DNA of 64,000 bases. Origin: Mesodorylaimus sp. YZB2_4 (lineage: Eukaryota > Nematoda > Enoplea > Dorylaimida > Dorylaimidae). Within the stretch, counting starts at the first letter, position 1. The number at the start of each line of letters is the position of its first letter. The stretch lies in the NCBI GenBank assembly GCA_030248295.1, contig JASANH010001726.1, positions 310,001 through 374,000 of the forward strand, written 5' to 3'. Under the pieces are notes generated by a model. That model did not search any database, was not told the DNA's origin, and saw only the letters and a program-made list of their open reading frames with translations. The position numbers were made by a program, and so were the translations under genes. Positions 12,327-24,617 of the stretch are shown here, one piece after another.

Positions 12327-15300
12327 ATGAGAAGACAAGGCTTGGCGATTGTTATTGCTCAATTAGCGGTCGGTGAGTCAAAGAAATCTCGGACAGATTT
12401 CCTAATGCGATACCGTAATCTCTCCAAACTTGAAACTCACTAGGACAAAAAATTTGAATTTCAGGATTTTGCTGACAATTTTTCATTTATTTCTAGTTTC
12501 GACTGCGATCCAGCCAGCCCCTGTGAATCTTTTTTGTTCCAACTGTAATTCTTCATTGACCTCATCCTCGAAAGACCAGCAGCAAGTCAAATGCGATCTG
12601 GGCAAGGTGGTTTGCAAATGCATGGTGTCATCGTGTAAGAAACAGCCCACCATCAATTTCTCCTACTGCGATGCCACCAATTACTACTCCAAAAGTCAGC
12701 TGAGCGAGTGGATGAAACGATGCAAAAAACTGCACTGCGAGCACGTGCAGGTCAGGGGCAGCAAGACTTGGTACATACTGCTGTACTCAAAATCCTTATT
12801 TCCCGGTCAATATCCAAATGCGAATGCCAAATCGCCCGTCATTGTCGCCAAGAAAACGGCCATTGACGCTTTCTGTAATGAAATCGGAGCTAGCAAGGGC
12901 CAGTACAAAATGTCAAGTGAGCTGGAGACAAAGTCGTCGAAGAAAGCAGTTGGTAAATCCACCAAGAAAGGAAGTGGGCAGAAAGTGAATGGCAAGGTCA
13001 CAAATTCGAGGCAATCACACACTGGCTACAAGCCACCAATACATGCACCCAAGGGGCGTGGGCCAGCTCGACAAAGTGCACCAAGGAATCGTTCAAGGGG
13101 ATCGCAGGTCAGAGACAGAGGCAGCGTTGGCAAGTATCGAACCCGAGCTCGAGAATTCGCGGAGGCATCAACCCGAAAGTCAATTGGTAAGGATGTTTGA
13201 TTGTAAGAAATCCTTAATTTCATTCAAAGAATGTTACACAGCCTCAAATGTAAAAGGAAGAACGGCGGGAAAAGGGACGGCGGGTGGAGCAAAATCGAAA
13301 ACTCGATCACTTTTAATCGCAGCAAGTCAGAAAATTCAACCAGAAGAAAAATACCGCCCTCGTAGCAGTTTTGAAAAGTCGGTCAGGAAAGATGATCGGT
13401 CAATGCCGAAGAAGAAAACTTCGAAACCTTCCACGAAATCCACGAAACTTTCAGATCGCGCTCGCACAATATTACCCAAGTCGTCGGGAAAACATGACCG
13501 TAATCCAAAAAGTTTTTCAAAAGTGTCAAAATCCGTTGCAGATCTTGGGCGAAGGCTGACAAAAACAGGAAAGAATAATACAAGGAACATAGCAAGGGTG
13601 ACACAAAATTTTAAGGTCTCGACGGTGGACAGAAGAAGACTGACGGGTGCTGAAAACAAGGCTAGAAAAAAGCAAACCGCAAAGCATCGAAATGAGACCA
13701 AGAATAATTATTTCCTGCCAAGGAGAGGACAGAAGTGTAAGGCCAAAGGTAAATTTTCGCCTCCTACCTGCCTAAGTTGACGGGATTTTTGTTTCATCTC
13801 TTCAATCTTGTTCCATAAGTGTGAAACCAAACCATCTGATTTACTGTGTTATGAATATATATTCGTGTTTTAGGTGGCCGTCAATGCGATGCTGTATTTA
13901 ACCCTCTCTCTAATAACAAATGTAAGTGCGCATGTTCTAGTTTTCGGCTGAAGTGATGCATGCGTACAAGCGCAAACACTCAATAGCGTATCTTCAAAAG
14001 CTTTGCTGTAGAAAAATCGAGATTTGTATGCCGCAAAAGGACAGTAGATTGTGCAGACGGTAAACACAAATTTCCAGATTGAGACCACTTACATCCATCC
14101 GATTTCCAAATGAATCGTGAACTAGGTCCAACTGTATTCAGTTGGGGTTTTATTGGATCCATACTGGATTCCAGTAGGATTTTCACCTTGGGGGTTTGGG
14201 TTATCAGTCCACTGAACGTGCCCTTGTTAATTTAAACGTCAGTGGAAGTTATTTTGTGAATCTTTTTTCCACTATTGTGCTTTCGTCAGCGTAAGTTCTT
14301 GCCCTTGATCAGAGTGAGTTGTCCTGGCAGCTGTACTGTTGATATGGATATCCATATCTATATCTAATCGATATCGATATCTTTAGACATATCGATAAAT
14401 CATTATCATATCCATATCTTTTTGAATATCCATATCTATATCTCTGTTATATCTTTTTACGCCCAAGACATCAATAAAAAAGATTTGGATATGAAAGAGT
14501 TTTCGAGGTCTGAAATTGGTCGTTTACCGCAAAAAAGAACCTGGTTTATGTCGAAAAGGTGCAAAGCGAAGGGCATCCATGGAGGACGTCAAGACCCCTA
14601 GTCGGTGGATGTCACCTGACTGGACCGACTGCCTTTCGCTTATCTAACGATCTATATCTTTTCGCCGTATCACATCAACAATAGTCAGCTGGCTAGGCGC
14701 CTTCTGACGCCGCTAACCTGCACGATCTTCTAGTCTTGCTGGAAGCGGTCAGTTTAGTCAGTTACCTAAGTACGTACCCAGGTTTTTATACTGTATTTTT
14801 GTGGGCTGGAGCCTGTTTTGCCTGTAGCTGGCCAGCAGTCAAACCTAATAAGCAGAACTGTGCGGAGACTGGCACACACAGCAGCGTCTCTGCGTGTCTC
14901 CACTTGGAGAACCTCCACACGAGGGCAACCTGGACTGGACATCCTGGCGTCATCGGCTGCCTCGGACGATGACGGGCGGGCTGTGTGTGAACCCTGTCGG
15001 TGTGCGACAGCCGAGACTGTCTCCTCGTTTGGCTTCCGTCTCTATACTCGGAGCACCTCGAAGGTGTAACACGTGCCTGATGTCGCCTGAGTAAAGGCGC
15101 CTGACTCCCGTCGGACGAATCTTGTGGGCGCGAAGGTGTGCCGCGGGGAGCTTGCGCACTCCGCATAAAACTCAGAGCAGCAATCTCCAACCTCTAGTAC
15201 TCTAATCGGAAGATTGGTGAAACAGCAACCCGAGAGGTTGACGACGTCCACTTGTGACTTTGGGTTTTATATAAGCGGCGCCGAGAAAAAAGTGTGCGCG

Positions 15301-18300
15301 CCGCATAGGCAAACTGCCGGCTCCAGGCACATGTAACACAGGTGCTGGGTGAGTCACCGATTTCCTGTCGACCATAGTCAGCGAGGGTTTATGGTTCGCA
15401 ATTTGGCTTCCATCACCAGGGATTGAACCCAGGGTGAGTCCAGCCACTCGCTCCCAAGCGATATTGAGGGACGAATGCCGAATCTTTGCACCACTGTGCC
15501 TACTTACCCAGTTAGCTTACCTGTCGAGAAGGGCTCTAGCCACTGTCATTATAAGATGCTGGGGTCCCTTAGGTGCCCTCAGAGAAGACGCGTCAGGTGG
15601 ATATCGGGCTTGAGTTCAGGTGGGTTAGGGGTCTGCCTCTCATGTCAGAATCCGTACCACAGAAGGCAGGTAGGTAGGGCTACCTTTTGGTAAAGAAGCT
15701 TACCTGGAGATGCGCAGAGACCAGGGAGGTGATGTGATTAAGCATGCACTTCCGTGGAAAGTCAGAGGATAAAGGATTGTTTTCATATCGTTTCCGTGAA
15801 CGTGGGTATCCGCATTCGATGGTGAAGGGTCACCACCTGGATCGGACTCGACCATTCCATATTGAAAGGTTCGAAATCAACTCGGGAATTCGAATGGCTG
15901 TCACGTTCCTAGTCAAAAAAATACATGTGACCCCTTCTCCCGGATTTTTGGCAGGCCTTGGATCACATTGGCGCCCCCCCCCCCCCGTTTGGATGCTGAC
16001 CATCAGACTCTCACCCACCGGGGGGGGGGGGGTCACAGTGGAGAGACCGAAATGGAACAGAGGCTTTTAAACAGTGTACCGGGTGGGTGAGACAACTGTA
16101 CAGACTGCGGTACACATATAGTAAAAATTAGCAAAATCAGGTTTTTTTCAGTTTCCTGACTTACATTACCGTTATTGACTTTTCATACAGTCATAAAGAA
16201 AAGAATCAGGCGAAATTCACGTTATTTGTAGATCTTAGCGAACTGCTTCAATTAAAATGCTCAGCATGCGCCATCACAGACACCAACAAGGAAATCATTA
16301 GAGAATACCCAGGCAGCGACGCAAAGTATTTTTCATGCGATGCTACAAAGAAAATTTCGTGCAAATGCAAAAATGCAAAGAGTTGCGGAGGGAAATTAGA
16401 AATTGTTACGCCATATTGTGATGCAACTGATTATTATTACAGCCCCTATAAAATCGAGCATTTACGAGCATGCAATAAAATTGCATGTGATGGCTTGGTT
16501 GCTGTAGACGGAAAGGATAATTACTGGATGGTCATATTAAGACAAAAGGCTTTAGCTGGGGTCACAAAATTTGGTGGAACCGAAACAATTGTCCCTAAGG
16601 ATGCTACAGAGTCTGGTATATGCGATCTGATCGGGCTTAAACCTGGGCTCTATGAAGTGCAAGGTACAGTAATCGCCACATCTGCTAGAATCTTTTGGTG
16701 CATTTACAATCTGCTCTTGTTTGTTCCAGCAAAAGACGGAGGCCGTGTGATTTGCACTCGATGTGCAAATAACAGAACAGCTTTTCCACAAGAAGATTTT
16801 TTATATATTTCGTGCTCAACGTGGGAGTTTGATTGTGTTTGCGAGTCGAATCAAATTTGTCAACCACATGCCATCAATGTACCTGTTTGTGACAACGCAA
16901 CATATTCAACATCCAAAGAACCAATAGCAGACCTTTGCATTCTCCAAGGCTGTAGCTATGCGCAAATGGGGTTTTTCGACAGTAAATGGTACTTGATGAT
17001 GGAAAATGGGAAGCTACAAGCTGGTTTAGTCCATAACCCTGCCTCTGGAAGTGTGATTGGAGTCGACGCAGGTACAACTCCGGAAGAATTTTGCCGGAAG
17101 CAAGGACGATACAGTAAGTGTACTTGACCAGGCAGTGGGAGACGATCTCTGTAAAATTGTTGTTTTAGTCAAAGTGGCTCCAGGCGGCACTGCTCCTCCA
17201 CTTCGTAAGTCATATATGACAGCTCTATAAACCATAATTTTTCATGCTCTCGTCGAACAGAGTACCTAACCATAAAACAACAACATCCCCTCTGCGTTGT
17301 TTCAGCAATCAGTTCGAGCAAACAGCTGAAATGTGTTCATTGTCACGATGACGATGAGGCTGTCAAAGATTATCCAGATCCCGATCGGCAACGAAGATTT
17401 GTATGCGATGTCATTCAGACTTGGTGTCTGTGCGCTAATGGAAACTGCGCCCTTTCTTCCCAACCTGGAAGTGGGGTGCCCATATCATACTGTAACACCA
17501 GAGTGGACGAATCGGTCGATATCGAAGGAGAGTGTGTCCAGTTTGGATGCAAATATGCTCAAATTGTTGACACTGCCAGTGGTCAGTGGTATCCTCTCCT
17601 CAGATCCGAACAATTCACCAAGGGTGGAATTATTCGCAGTGCAGGCGATACTTATAAAATATCTGTCTCGCTCAAATCTGATGAAAAAATGTTGAGTAAA
17701 GACGATGTCTGCGCGCGGATTGGTCAAGATATTACTTCTAAGTTAAAATCAGGTATTGACCTTATGCACTAAATTTTTTAACGGTCTTTTACGACTATCA
17801 AAACCAGTCGACAAGTCGCAACTTACAAAGCTGCCTTTTCTTCCGCAGGGAAATGTAGGAAACTCTTTGAGGGCAACAGAACCAATGCTACTATATAAGG
17901 CTGTAATAAGGAGATGCGAGCTGATATATCAACACTAATTTATCGAGGTTGATCGAATGATTAGTGCAAACTCTAAGCAGAAAGTTATGGCTGGGACTTG
18001 CATACGCTTCACATTTTATATCTAAATCCGGCCACTGACAAATGCTGCATTCAGTTCTCACATTTCAGGTGCAAACTCGGTGCCACAGACAACTCCGGAA
18101 ATAGTTTTTGGAAGGGTTCAACGTAAGTGTCATCACTTGTCTCCGGCTCATTAGGATGGCTCCGTCAGGATTTTCTTGGCTGAAGCCTCAGCCACCATCC
18201 AACCTCCTTTTGCCTCCAGCCAACGAGCAGTAAACCTTATAATGAAGGTTGTGCTAGGACCAGCACACACAGCAGCGTCCCTTTTTCGTCTCCAATAGGA

Positions 18301-19900
18301 GCATCCACGCGAGGCCATCCTGAACCAGACCCCAGAACCGTGTGGTTTTGCTTGTTTTAGAGAAGCATCCTTTGTGGTGCTCCCGCTGTGATGGAGTGCC
18401 CCAGAAAACACTGGCACCAGCGAGAGAGATAGCCGTACCCTGCTACACTAGCACACTCATCTGCGACTGCAAAACAGAAAATTGCAGCCCCAGTAGAAAG
18501 TGCCTTCCCATTTGTGGAATCGATTATGTGGCAGAAAGTGAGGAGAAAATGTGGTACGAACTATGTGCACTCGTCGGCTGCGAAATTCCACAGGTCAAAA
18601 TCGATATGGACTATGTCGTGTTCTATCGACGACCATACATCAGGGCTGGACTAGTACAGAGCCAAATCCTGGCAGAACACGTTCTGTTTGTTGAGAGGCA
18701 GTCTGACAAAATGTTCTGCTTGAAGCAAGGCAACTACAATTATCAGCAAGGGGCACCACACATAGGTGAGCTGAAGACACCTGCTCACTATTATTTTTAG
18801 ATGAAATTTGAAGGATTCTGATTGCACTTCCGGAAAGATTTGTGCTCTTCGTATGGTTGGTTACGTTGATCCTTACAGAATGCCTGTCTTCGTGAAATGC
18901 CTAAACTAATGCATAAACACTTTTAACACCTATTTCAGGAACAAACCAAGGCCTGATTATTTGTGAGGCAGAAGAATATGTCATAGGTATGGAACTGACA
19001 CTTCTGCAAGTACCATACAACATAGCAGATGACACAGCAGTTTCTAGTTTTCAGATATCCCGAAGTACGCGAAAAAGATACAACCAGTCCCTTCTGAGGC
19101 AGTGACCGAAGCAGTGATCGAACCATCGGACGATGATGTTAAATGCAAGCCTGTTCCATTACTTTTGCTGTGCGCAAACGCTAAAATTTTGAAACCATTT
19201 AGATTACGAAGGAACAGTGTTCTGCACAGGCTGCGACAACCCGAAATGCATTCAGTCCAGACGAAGGGCCAGACAAGCCGGAGAGTTGTGCTCTTACATT
19301 AAAGAAGGCCAGCAAAAACGTTTGGAGCCGATAGTGAAAGCAAAATGCGAAATGTTGACGGTTGTGTGCAGGTGCCAGAATTGGGATGAGTATAATAATA
19401 TCTGCCAAGACCAAAAGGAGGACCTAGCCAGGCGTCGTCAGCGTGTACGAGGGCAAAGGCGAAAACGCGAGTTCCGACAAACCAGACCGCGGGTAAGCGA
19501 GGAATACTGGAAACAAGATATCTGCGTGGTGAGCCACCAGACCTACTTGAATGCCACCACCGTTTGGGAGCAGCAATGCTTGGACATGAAGTGCGCCTAT
19601 CCTCAGATCAGCGTCAACTTTGATCAAGATCCAAATGGTGTCTTCTACGTTTTCGCATATAAAAGTTCTGGCGATGGAATAATGTTGCTGCCTGGCATGA
19701 TGGACACTGGTCCCAATAGAAAGGAGCATGGACTATTTTACATAATCGAACACCAGGCCATGGATAACTTCCAGTTTTGCCAGTTACTGGAAGTGACTGA
19801 CCCGCAAAAAGGCACTTTTTCCAGGCGATACGTAGCCGACGGATTGGACACGGCCTCGTGGGCTGCTCGTCGGAAAGCTAAAGAGAAGAAAACTCTGTGA
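12327..19900 (+). CDS. Gene A: secreted protein with six ten-cysteine modules and a basic linker
   Basis: Function unknown; family not recognised. Exons: 12327-12372, 12497-13186, 13242-13748, 13874-13921, 16232-16663, 16730-17113, 17169-17204, 17306-17752, 18069-18122, 18361-18765, 18939-18986, 19055-19144, 19203-19900. They sum to 3885 nt (1294 residues plus TGA), in frame throughout, and every intron is phase 1. A hydrophobic N-terminus (about residues 1-20) suggests secretion. Modules at about 29-142, 431-574, 575-702, 715-863, 882-1016 and 1063-1294 share CxxC, C-x6/7-C-x-C, C, C, C-x4-C (usually then x3-Q), FC or IC/VC. Residues 150-415 are Lys/Arg/Ser/Thr-rich. The last module has an RRKR motif. 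The intron at 19145 begins GC, not GT. The start was chosen because TTTTTTCTACAG precedes it by 8 nt; an in-frame ATG at 12430 in intron 1 is an alternative first exon. Paralogue of gene B. Confidence 0.8.
14335..14470. repeat. GATATC/ATATCC-rich low-complexity tract
   Basis: About 135 bp made of imperfect ATATC, GATATGG and ATCGATATCGAT words, highly self-complementary. It lies in the 2.3 kb fourth intron of gene A. Confidence 0.6.
14815..15500 (-). repeat. SINE-B copy in gene A intron 4
   Basis: Minus-orientation copy. It has the 'gtagctggccagcagtcaaacc' terminus, the 'cacacagcagcgt...ccacttggag...cctggactggacat' block, 'cgacagccgag.ctgtc' and a reversed B-box ('agggattgaaccc'). The segment 15085-15300 does not match other copies and may be inserted or diverged. 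Gene B has no corresponding insertion. Confidence 0.65.
15976..16031. repeat. Paired poly-C and poly-G runs
   Basis: A run of about 14 C at 15976-15987 is followed about 35 bp later by a run of about 13 G at 16020-16031. The two runs are complementary and could form a hairpin or separate G-quadruplex/i-motif structures. They lie in intron 4 of gene A. Confidence 0.7.
18155..18335 (-). repeat. SINE-B fragment in gene A
   Basis: Contains 'cagcacacacagcagcgtcc' and 'ctccaa.aggagcatccacgcgagg.catcctg.acc', as in the other SINE-B copies. It sits in the intron before the fifth module. The matching intron in gene B is only 59 bp, so the insertion postdates the A/B duplication or was lost from B. 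Confidence 0.6.
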
Positions 19901-20430
19901 GAAAATATTGCTGTGCAGTATAATGTTCTGCATTTCCGAGAATATTTATTAGTTATATTTTTATAAATAACTATTGGGTGGATGGTCATTCCGGACTTTT
20001 AGTTTTTTCTGAAACATTTGTCATGAGTTTCTACAGTATACCATCTTTGGCCGCACCATCATCACCTCCATTCTGGTTTCATAGTAAGCTCATGGCCTGC
20101 AAGCATGTTTTGCATATGAGCACAGGTTCAGGATCCGCCGTTCCGCTGAGTCAAAGACCGCACACAGTTTTTGAATCCCCGTCAATTCCGGCCAATTTTG
20201 TACTTCTAAAAGATGGGGATATCAGCGCAGTGTACGCATGGACCGACAAGGGTAAAGAAGAGGATGTAAAACAGATTGTTTGTTGGAAAAGGTACCCAGT
20301 GTCTCCATCTTGATCGATCGGTCCGTGAGTCACGACCGGATCAGATGGAGAAAATATCGGGTCGGATCGAATCATGTAAAAGATTTGTAATTTTTGAAGA
20401 ATCGATAACGTATCAATTTTTTTGGAAGGA
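19901..20430. other. 3' flank of gene A and spacer
   Basis: No gene seen. The flank of gene A is AT-rich, with ATATTTATTAG and TTATAAATAAC but no canonical AATAAA. A short GATCGG/CGGATC-rich tract at about 20310-20370 belongs to the repeat vocabulary of the foldback family. Confidence 0.4.
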
Positions 20431-22220
20431 CGCCCCCATAATAAACATACAGTATTTGTTATTATGGTGCAGTTGCACAAGCAGCGCCTCTCCCAAGGCT
20501 TTGCCACACTGCTCATAAATTGGCCTTCCACCAACCATGCGAACTGAGATATTAGCAGTGACTAATCTAGTCAAGGAAGTTAGCTGACAAACTCCCAGTA
20601 GTCGAGTAACAGAGGCCACGCAATAAGAAATTTTATATTTTTGTCTGCTATAAATGGGAACGTTCAAAGATGTAAAGGCTGCCCAATTCTAGGACGCTTA
20701 CCACACGCACGAGGTGCCATAAAGTGAATGGGATTACAATCCGTGCAGCCCAGCACTTGTGAAAATCTGGAAATACTGAGGACGGAGTAGCTGCTACAGT
20801 AACTTCTCATCCAACATCTTCGATGCCGTTCGATGCATAACAGCACCAATTTGCCTATGGACTTCGAAGTGGCTAAGTTTTCAAATGGATTTTTAATCGA
20901 TCACGGAAAATCCTTTTCTTTGAATGTGCTGACGATCTTCATGCAATTTATCCAAAACCTGATGCAACATTATGACAATTATGAAGGTTACGATCAAAAA
21001 CTGTGCAACAAATTATGCGAGTCTCAACGTGCAAAGCATGTCAGACTAACCCAGAGTCAGCAACCTGCGTAGGCTGCAAACTTTTAGTCTTCCGCGAAGA
21101 CTAACTCTTGCCAGTCTGACTGGGTTAGTCATCTTGGTAGAAGGAGACTGTCTAGCTTTCCTTTACTAACTCGCTTGCTAACCAAAAGTTGGCAAACTAA
21201 CCCGAGTTGGTCTCGTTGGTGGACGGCTGTGGTCTCAAGTAATAATAATGATGAGATGACTTGCATTGAAGCTCTATGGAAAAAAGGAAGCACCAATGCA
21301 GAATATTGATCTCATCTCATTCGTTACACTACATACAGTGGTTGGAGAAACATTGCCATTCACGGCCGGATCAGATCTGATCCGATCCGAAAACTCACCA
21401 TCCGAAAATTCGGATCGGATCATCCGATCTGAACCATCCGATCCGACATTCTATGGTCTCTGCAATAACCATTAGGCAAACAAGTAACTGATGCGCAATT
21501 TTTCTCCACTCACTCTATGTGTAATGAATGAGATGAGATCGATACTATGCATTGATGCTTCCTTTTTTGCTCATAATTAGAGTTACAAGTCATCTCATCA
21601 TTATTATTTGAGACCGTAGAAAAACATGGATGACACACAAGGGAACATCGCCAACCGTCAAGTCGAACTTCACAAAACCAAGAGTTGTAATGTTTGGCCA
21701 GGTGCAAAGGAAAGCTTTCTGCAAAATATCAGAGATTTCTGGCCAACTGATCAGCGATGGCCAAAGTCCTGACAATTTTTATTCTTGATAATAAGGAGCC
21801 CGATCGTTGAGAAAAACGCGCAGGGTTTTTTCCAAACTAGCTTTTCAGGTTTTGGGCTTCGATTTTGAGCTTCCAACACTCAGGTTTCGGTTTTCTCTCT
21901 CAAAAATATCCACCTAGAAACAAATTGCAATTTTTAGTTTTGTCAAGTTCGGCGTAACGGTTTGCAATTCTGCCTTTCTAAGTTTTGCAAATGTTTGGAG
22001 TCGGACGACAGAAATATTAAAGAGGAGTAAAAACGAAGTGGAAATATCCGTTTTAGTTCAAGTTTGAAGGTATTGAAGTTGTTGTTGCAGTCATATTTAT
22101 ATAAGCAGCATGGATCTTCTTTACATTATCAGCTTGTAAAGTACGTACAGCAGATCCATGATGAGCAGTGTGGCAAAGCTTTAAGAGGGGCGCTGCTTGT
22201 GCCATCATGTTCATGTCCAT
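20431..22220. repeat. Repeat block bounded by inverted 65-bp sequences
   Basis: The segment at 20458-20525 (containing cacaagcagcgcc...ctttgccacactgctcat) recurs in reverse complement at about 22150-22215. Between them lie GTTAGTC/GACTAAC-rich sequence (21046-21215) and the GGATCGGATC foldback element. No coding frame is convincing. This may be a nested non-autonomous element about 1.75 kb long. Confidence 0.45.
21231..21615. repeat. Palindromic GGATCGGATC foldback element
   Basis: The left arm starts GGTCTCAAGTAATAATAATGATGAGATGACTTG. The right arm, read backwards, is its near-complement and ends ...CATCATTATTATTTGAGACC. Arms are about 150 bp and flank a core of GATCCGATCCGAAA...TTCGGATCGGATC. 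Homology with the copy at 7920-8262 continues to about 21690. No ORF is present, so it is probably a non-autonomous DNA element. Confidence 0.75.
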
Positions 22221-22224
22221 GTTT

Positions 22225-22372
22225 TACCACATCACCAAACGCTTGTGCACAATGGACGATGAAGGGATACATTTTACACGAAATGATTTACCGGCCCGCG
22301 AGTCGAACACTCGACCTTAACTGCGCACCTGGCGTGAGAGGCAGACGCCTAACCCACCGGCCGTGCCATGGC
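22225..22372 (-). repeat. SINE-A copy
   Basis: Reverse complement of the tRNA-like head, with 'gcgagtcgaacactcgac' (B-box) and 'gcgcacctggcgtgagaggcagacgcctaaccca' (A-box arm). It abuts the LINE relic that follows. An upstream 'catcatgttcatgtccatg' resembles the simple tail of other copies. Confidence 0.65.
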
Positions 22373-22384
22373 ACTGTGATAATC

Positions 22385-22960
22385 TGTGATAAGCAAAGTC
22401 TCGCATTTTGCATCGGAGGTTGATTCACACTGCAAGTACTGTAAGAAGCAGGGAACAGATAAGCACGAGTATGTGTACCACGTTTTCGTCCAGTGCCCGA
22501 GGACACGTGAATTCTGGGAAAAATTGAAGCTTATGTTGAAGAAAGTTGACCCATCAATGAATTTGAGGTAGGAGAACCTACATCGCAAGCATATCGCCTG
22601 CGCTGCAAACATGGTTTTGCAGTCAGCACAGCGGTGCATATGGTATGCGAGGGCTGACTTCGAGGCGGAGGACAAGATAGTGGACTTGTGGGATGCACTG
22701 CGGAGGAGGTTGAAAGTTTTGATTAAACGAGCCAGGTGCATTCTGTCACCGCGCATGTTCCAGGATTATTTTGCAGAACCGTCTCTCGTGGATTCGTTAG
22801 AGTAGGGCGTTGAGAAATAACACACAAAAAAAGAAGAGAAAAGAAAAAGAAAAGAAAAGAATAAAAAATATAAAAATGAAAAAATTTTAAAAATGAACCA
22901 AAAGAAAGAAAAAAAGGGAAAAACAAAACATCAAAGAAATAAAAATAACAAATCGAATGG
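22385..22960 (+). pseudogene. 5'-truncated LINE with zinc-binding RT tail and A-rich end
   Basis: The first frame encodes CKYCKKQGTDKHEYVYHVFVQC...FWEKLK, the C-x2-C...H-x4-C zinc-knuckle pattern common at the C-terminus of non-LTR reverse transcriptases (zf-RVT type). After an in-frame stop, a second frame (about 22611-22805) continues with W-Y and basic helical residues. The sequence then passes into a roughly 130-bp A/G-rich tract (22825-22955) that looks like a degenerate poly-A tail. The reverse transcriptase and endonuclease are missing, as usual for dead-on-arrival copies. Confidence 0.7.
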
Positions 22961-23289
22961 TAAAGACTTATATATATACGGTTCCGTTTTGATTTCTGAG
23001 TGTGTCAAACCCGCCACTAGCGATGTTTTGTGAGAATGGTGGTGCCGGGTTTAGCTGCTAACATGACTAGCTGCTAACAGACTAACAAGGAAAGCAGAAA
23101 AGGATTAGATGAACAATCAATAAGACTAACAAGTGTCGTTTTGGAATGTTATTTAACGTCGTGCCTTGTTATAGTGAAATGACTTTCAAAAAACCCTGTT
23201 ACAATAAAATATACTGTGTGTTTGTCATGCGTAGGAACCTTTCGAAAAAAGTTCATGCGTAATTAATTGTTGAAAAAAATCCAAGTGCC

Positions 23290-23590
23290 TTTTTCACATG
23301 ATCCGATCCTAAAGTCATCCGATCCGTTCTGATCCGAAATTTTCCCCATCCGACAAACCGCCATCCGATCCGGTCGTGAATTGCAATATATTTAGTTGTT
23401 TGCCTGCGGTTATTGCAGACACAACTGGCTTAGAATTTCGGATCGAATGATTTTAGATTGTGGTTTTTCGGATCAGATTGGAGTGGACTGGATGGGATCG
23501 CGTATCCGATCCAATCCCATCCAATCGATATCCGATCCCATCCAATCCAATCCAGCCATGATCCGTGAACACACCACGTTGACATCCCCG
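23290..23590. repeat. CGGATC/GATCCG-rich cluster
   Basis: Dense GATCCGATCC and GGATCGG words with internal inverted pairs (for example ggatgggatcgcgtatccgatccaatcccatcc). The core resembles the foldback elements at 7920 and 21231, but the flanking arms are not recognisable. It lies in the A-B spacer. Confidence 0.55.
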
Positions 23591-24617
23591 CATCGTTTTG
23601 CAGTACACAAATTGGCGGGAATTCAAAACTGTAAGCGGCCTTCGAGTTAGTGGGGCGATGGATTGCACGAAACCAGACACTACAAGCGTCGAAAAAATGA
23701 ATGCATGGAATCACCAAAATATGCGTGACCTGTTGTAAAAATGCATCCCAAAGTTTAAGTCCTGTCGACGACATCAGGTTAGAATATCTCTTAAAAGTAA
23801 ACTTAGATCTTAAAAACAGTATTTTTAATGACATTTCCAAAGAATTTGTAATGTCGGCATGGAAAACTGTCGCTATCTTGACATAAGTAAGGGAATGGAC
23901 TCATGGAAAAAGTTTGTATTTTGGCAAAGCGCAGTTTTGATGGTGAAAATTAGGAAGCGTGTGGTCATCGTAATGCAAAACACAGCATCGTCATTCAAAT
24001 CCATGTGCGTTACACAGACGAGTTTCGAATGAATATACCATTCGCGTTTGTATCTTCTCTCCTGATTGCTTAGCGTTCACTTCGTAAATTATTCACACCG
24101 TTACAATTATAAATTTAGATGCATTAAGACTGGGACTTGAAGACGCAAAAAAGCAACATCTCGATGGTTGTGAGATGAATTCCACATAGGGCGCGAAGAA
24201 CCGTCTTGCAATATTTTTCTTTTAAAAATAATCATGATGCTTGGTTTTCAAAAAAAATCAGTTGAACTTTTTAATGAAAAACCCACTCAAAAATTGAGAA
24301 GTCAACATATCTTTCATGAGCTCATCCTCTGAAAAATCAAAGCAGGTGGTTGTTTTTTTGCGTATATGATATGCAGCTAAGGCTCAAACCTCATCGGAAT
24401 CTTGGAAAATGCTAGATTATGTGTCCTTTCTGATTCTTCTGGAAGTCTCGACACTGTTTCGAAAATTATTTTACAATGTGAGGACTCCTTATGCATGTTA
24501 TTTTACTGGAATATTCATCATATACTTTCACTATATTGGATCTTGATTGTTTACTGCTGCATACAGTTTTTTGACAGCTGGTCGTATTTTTCATAGTCGC
24601 AAAAGAAAAGTAAAATT
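23591..24617. other. Spacer upstream of gene B
   Basis: No gene recognised. A GTATTTTTCATAG at about 24584-24596 is a possible trans-splice acceptor for gene B, 20 nt before its proposed ATG. Confidence 0.4.

Noticed and set aside
12430..12496. In-frame ATG giving an alternative signal peptide for gene A
   Set aside because: Not the preferred model: gene B starts with a separate phase-1 first exon, and the 12327 exon in A matches that design with an acceptor just upstream. It remains possible as an alternative promoter.
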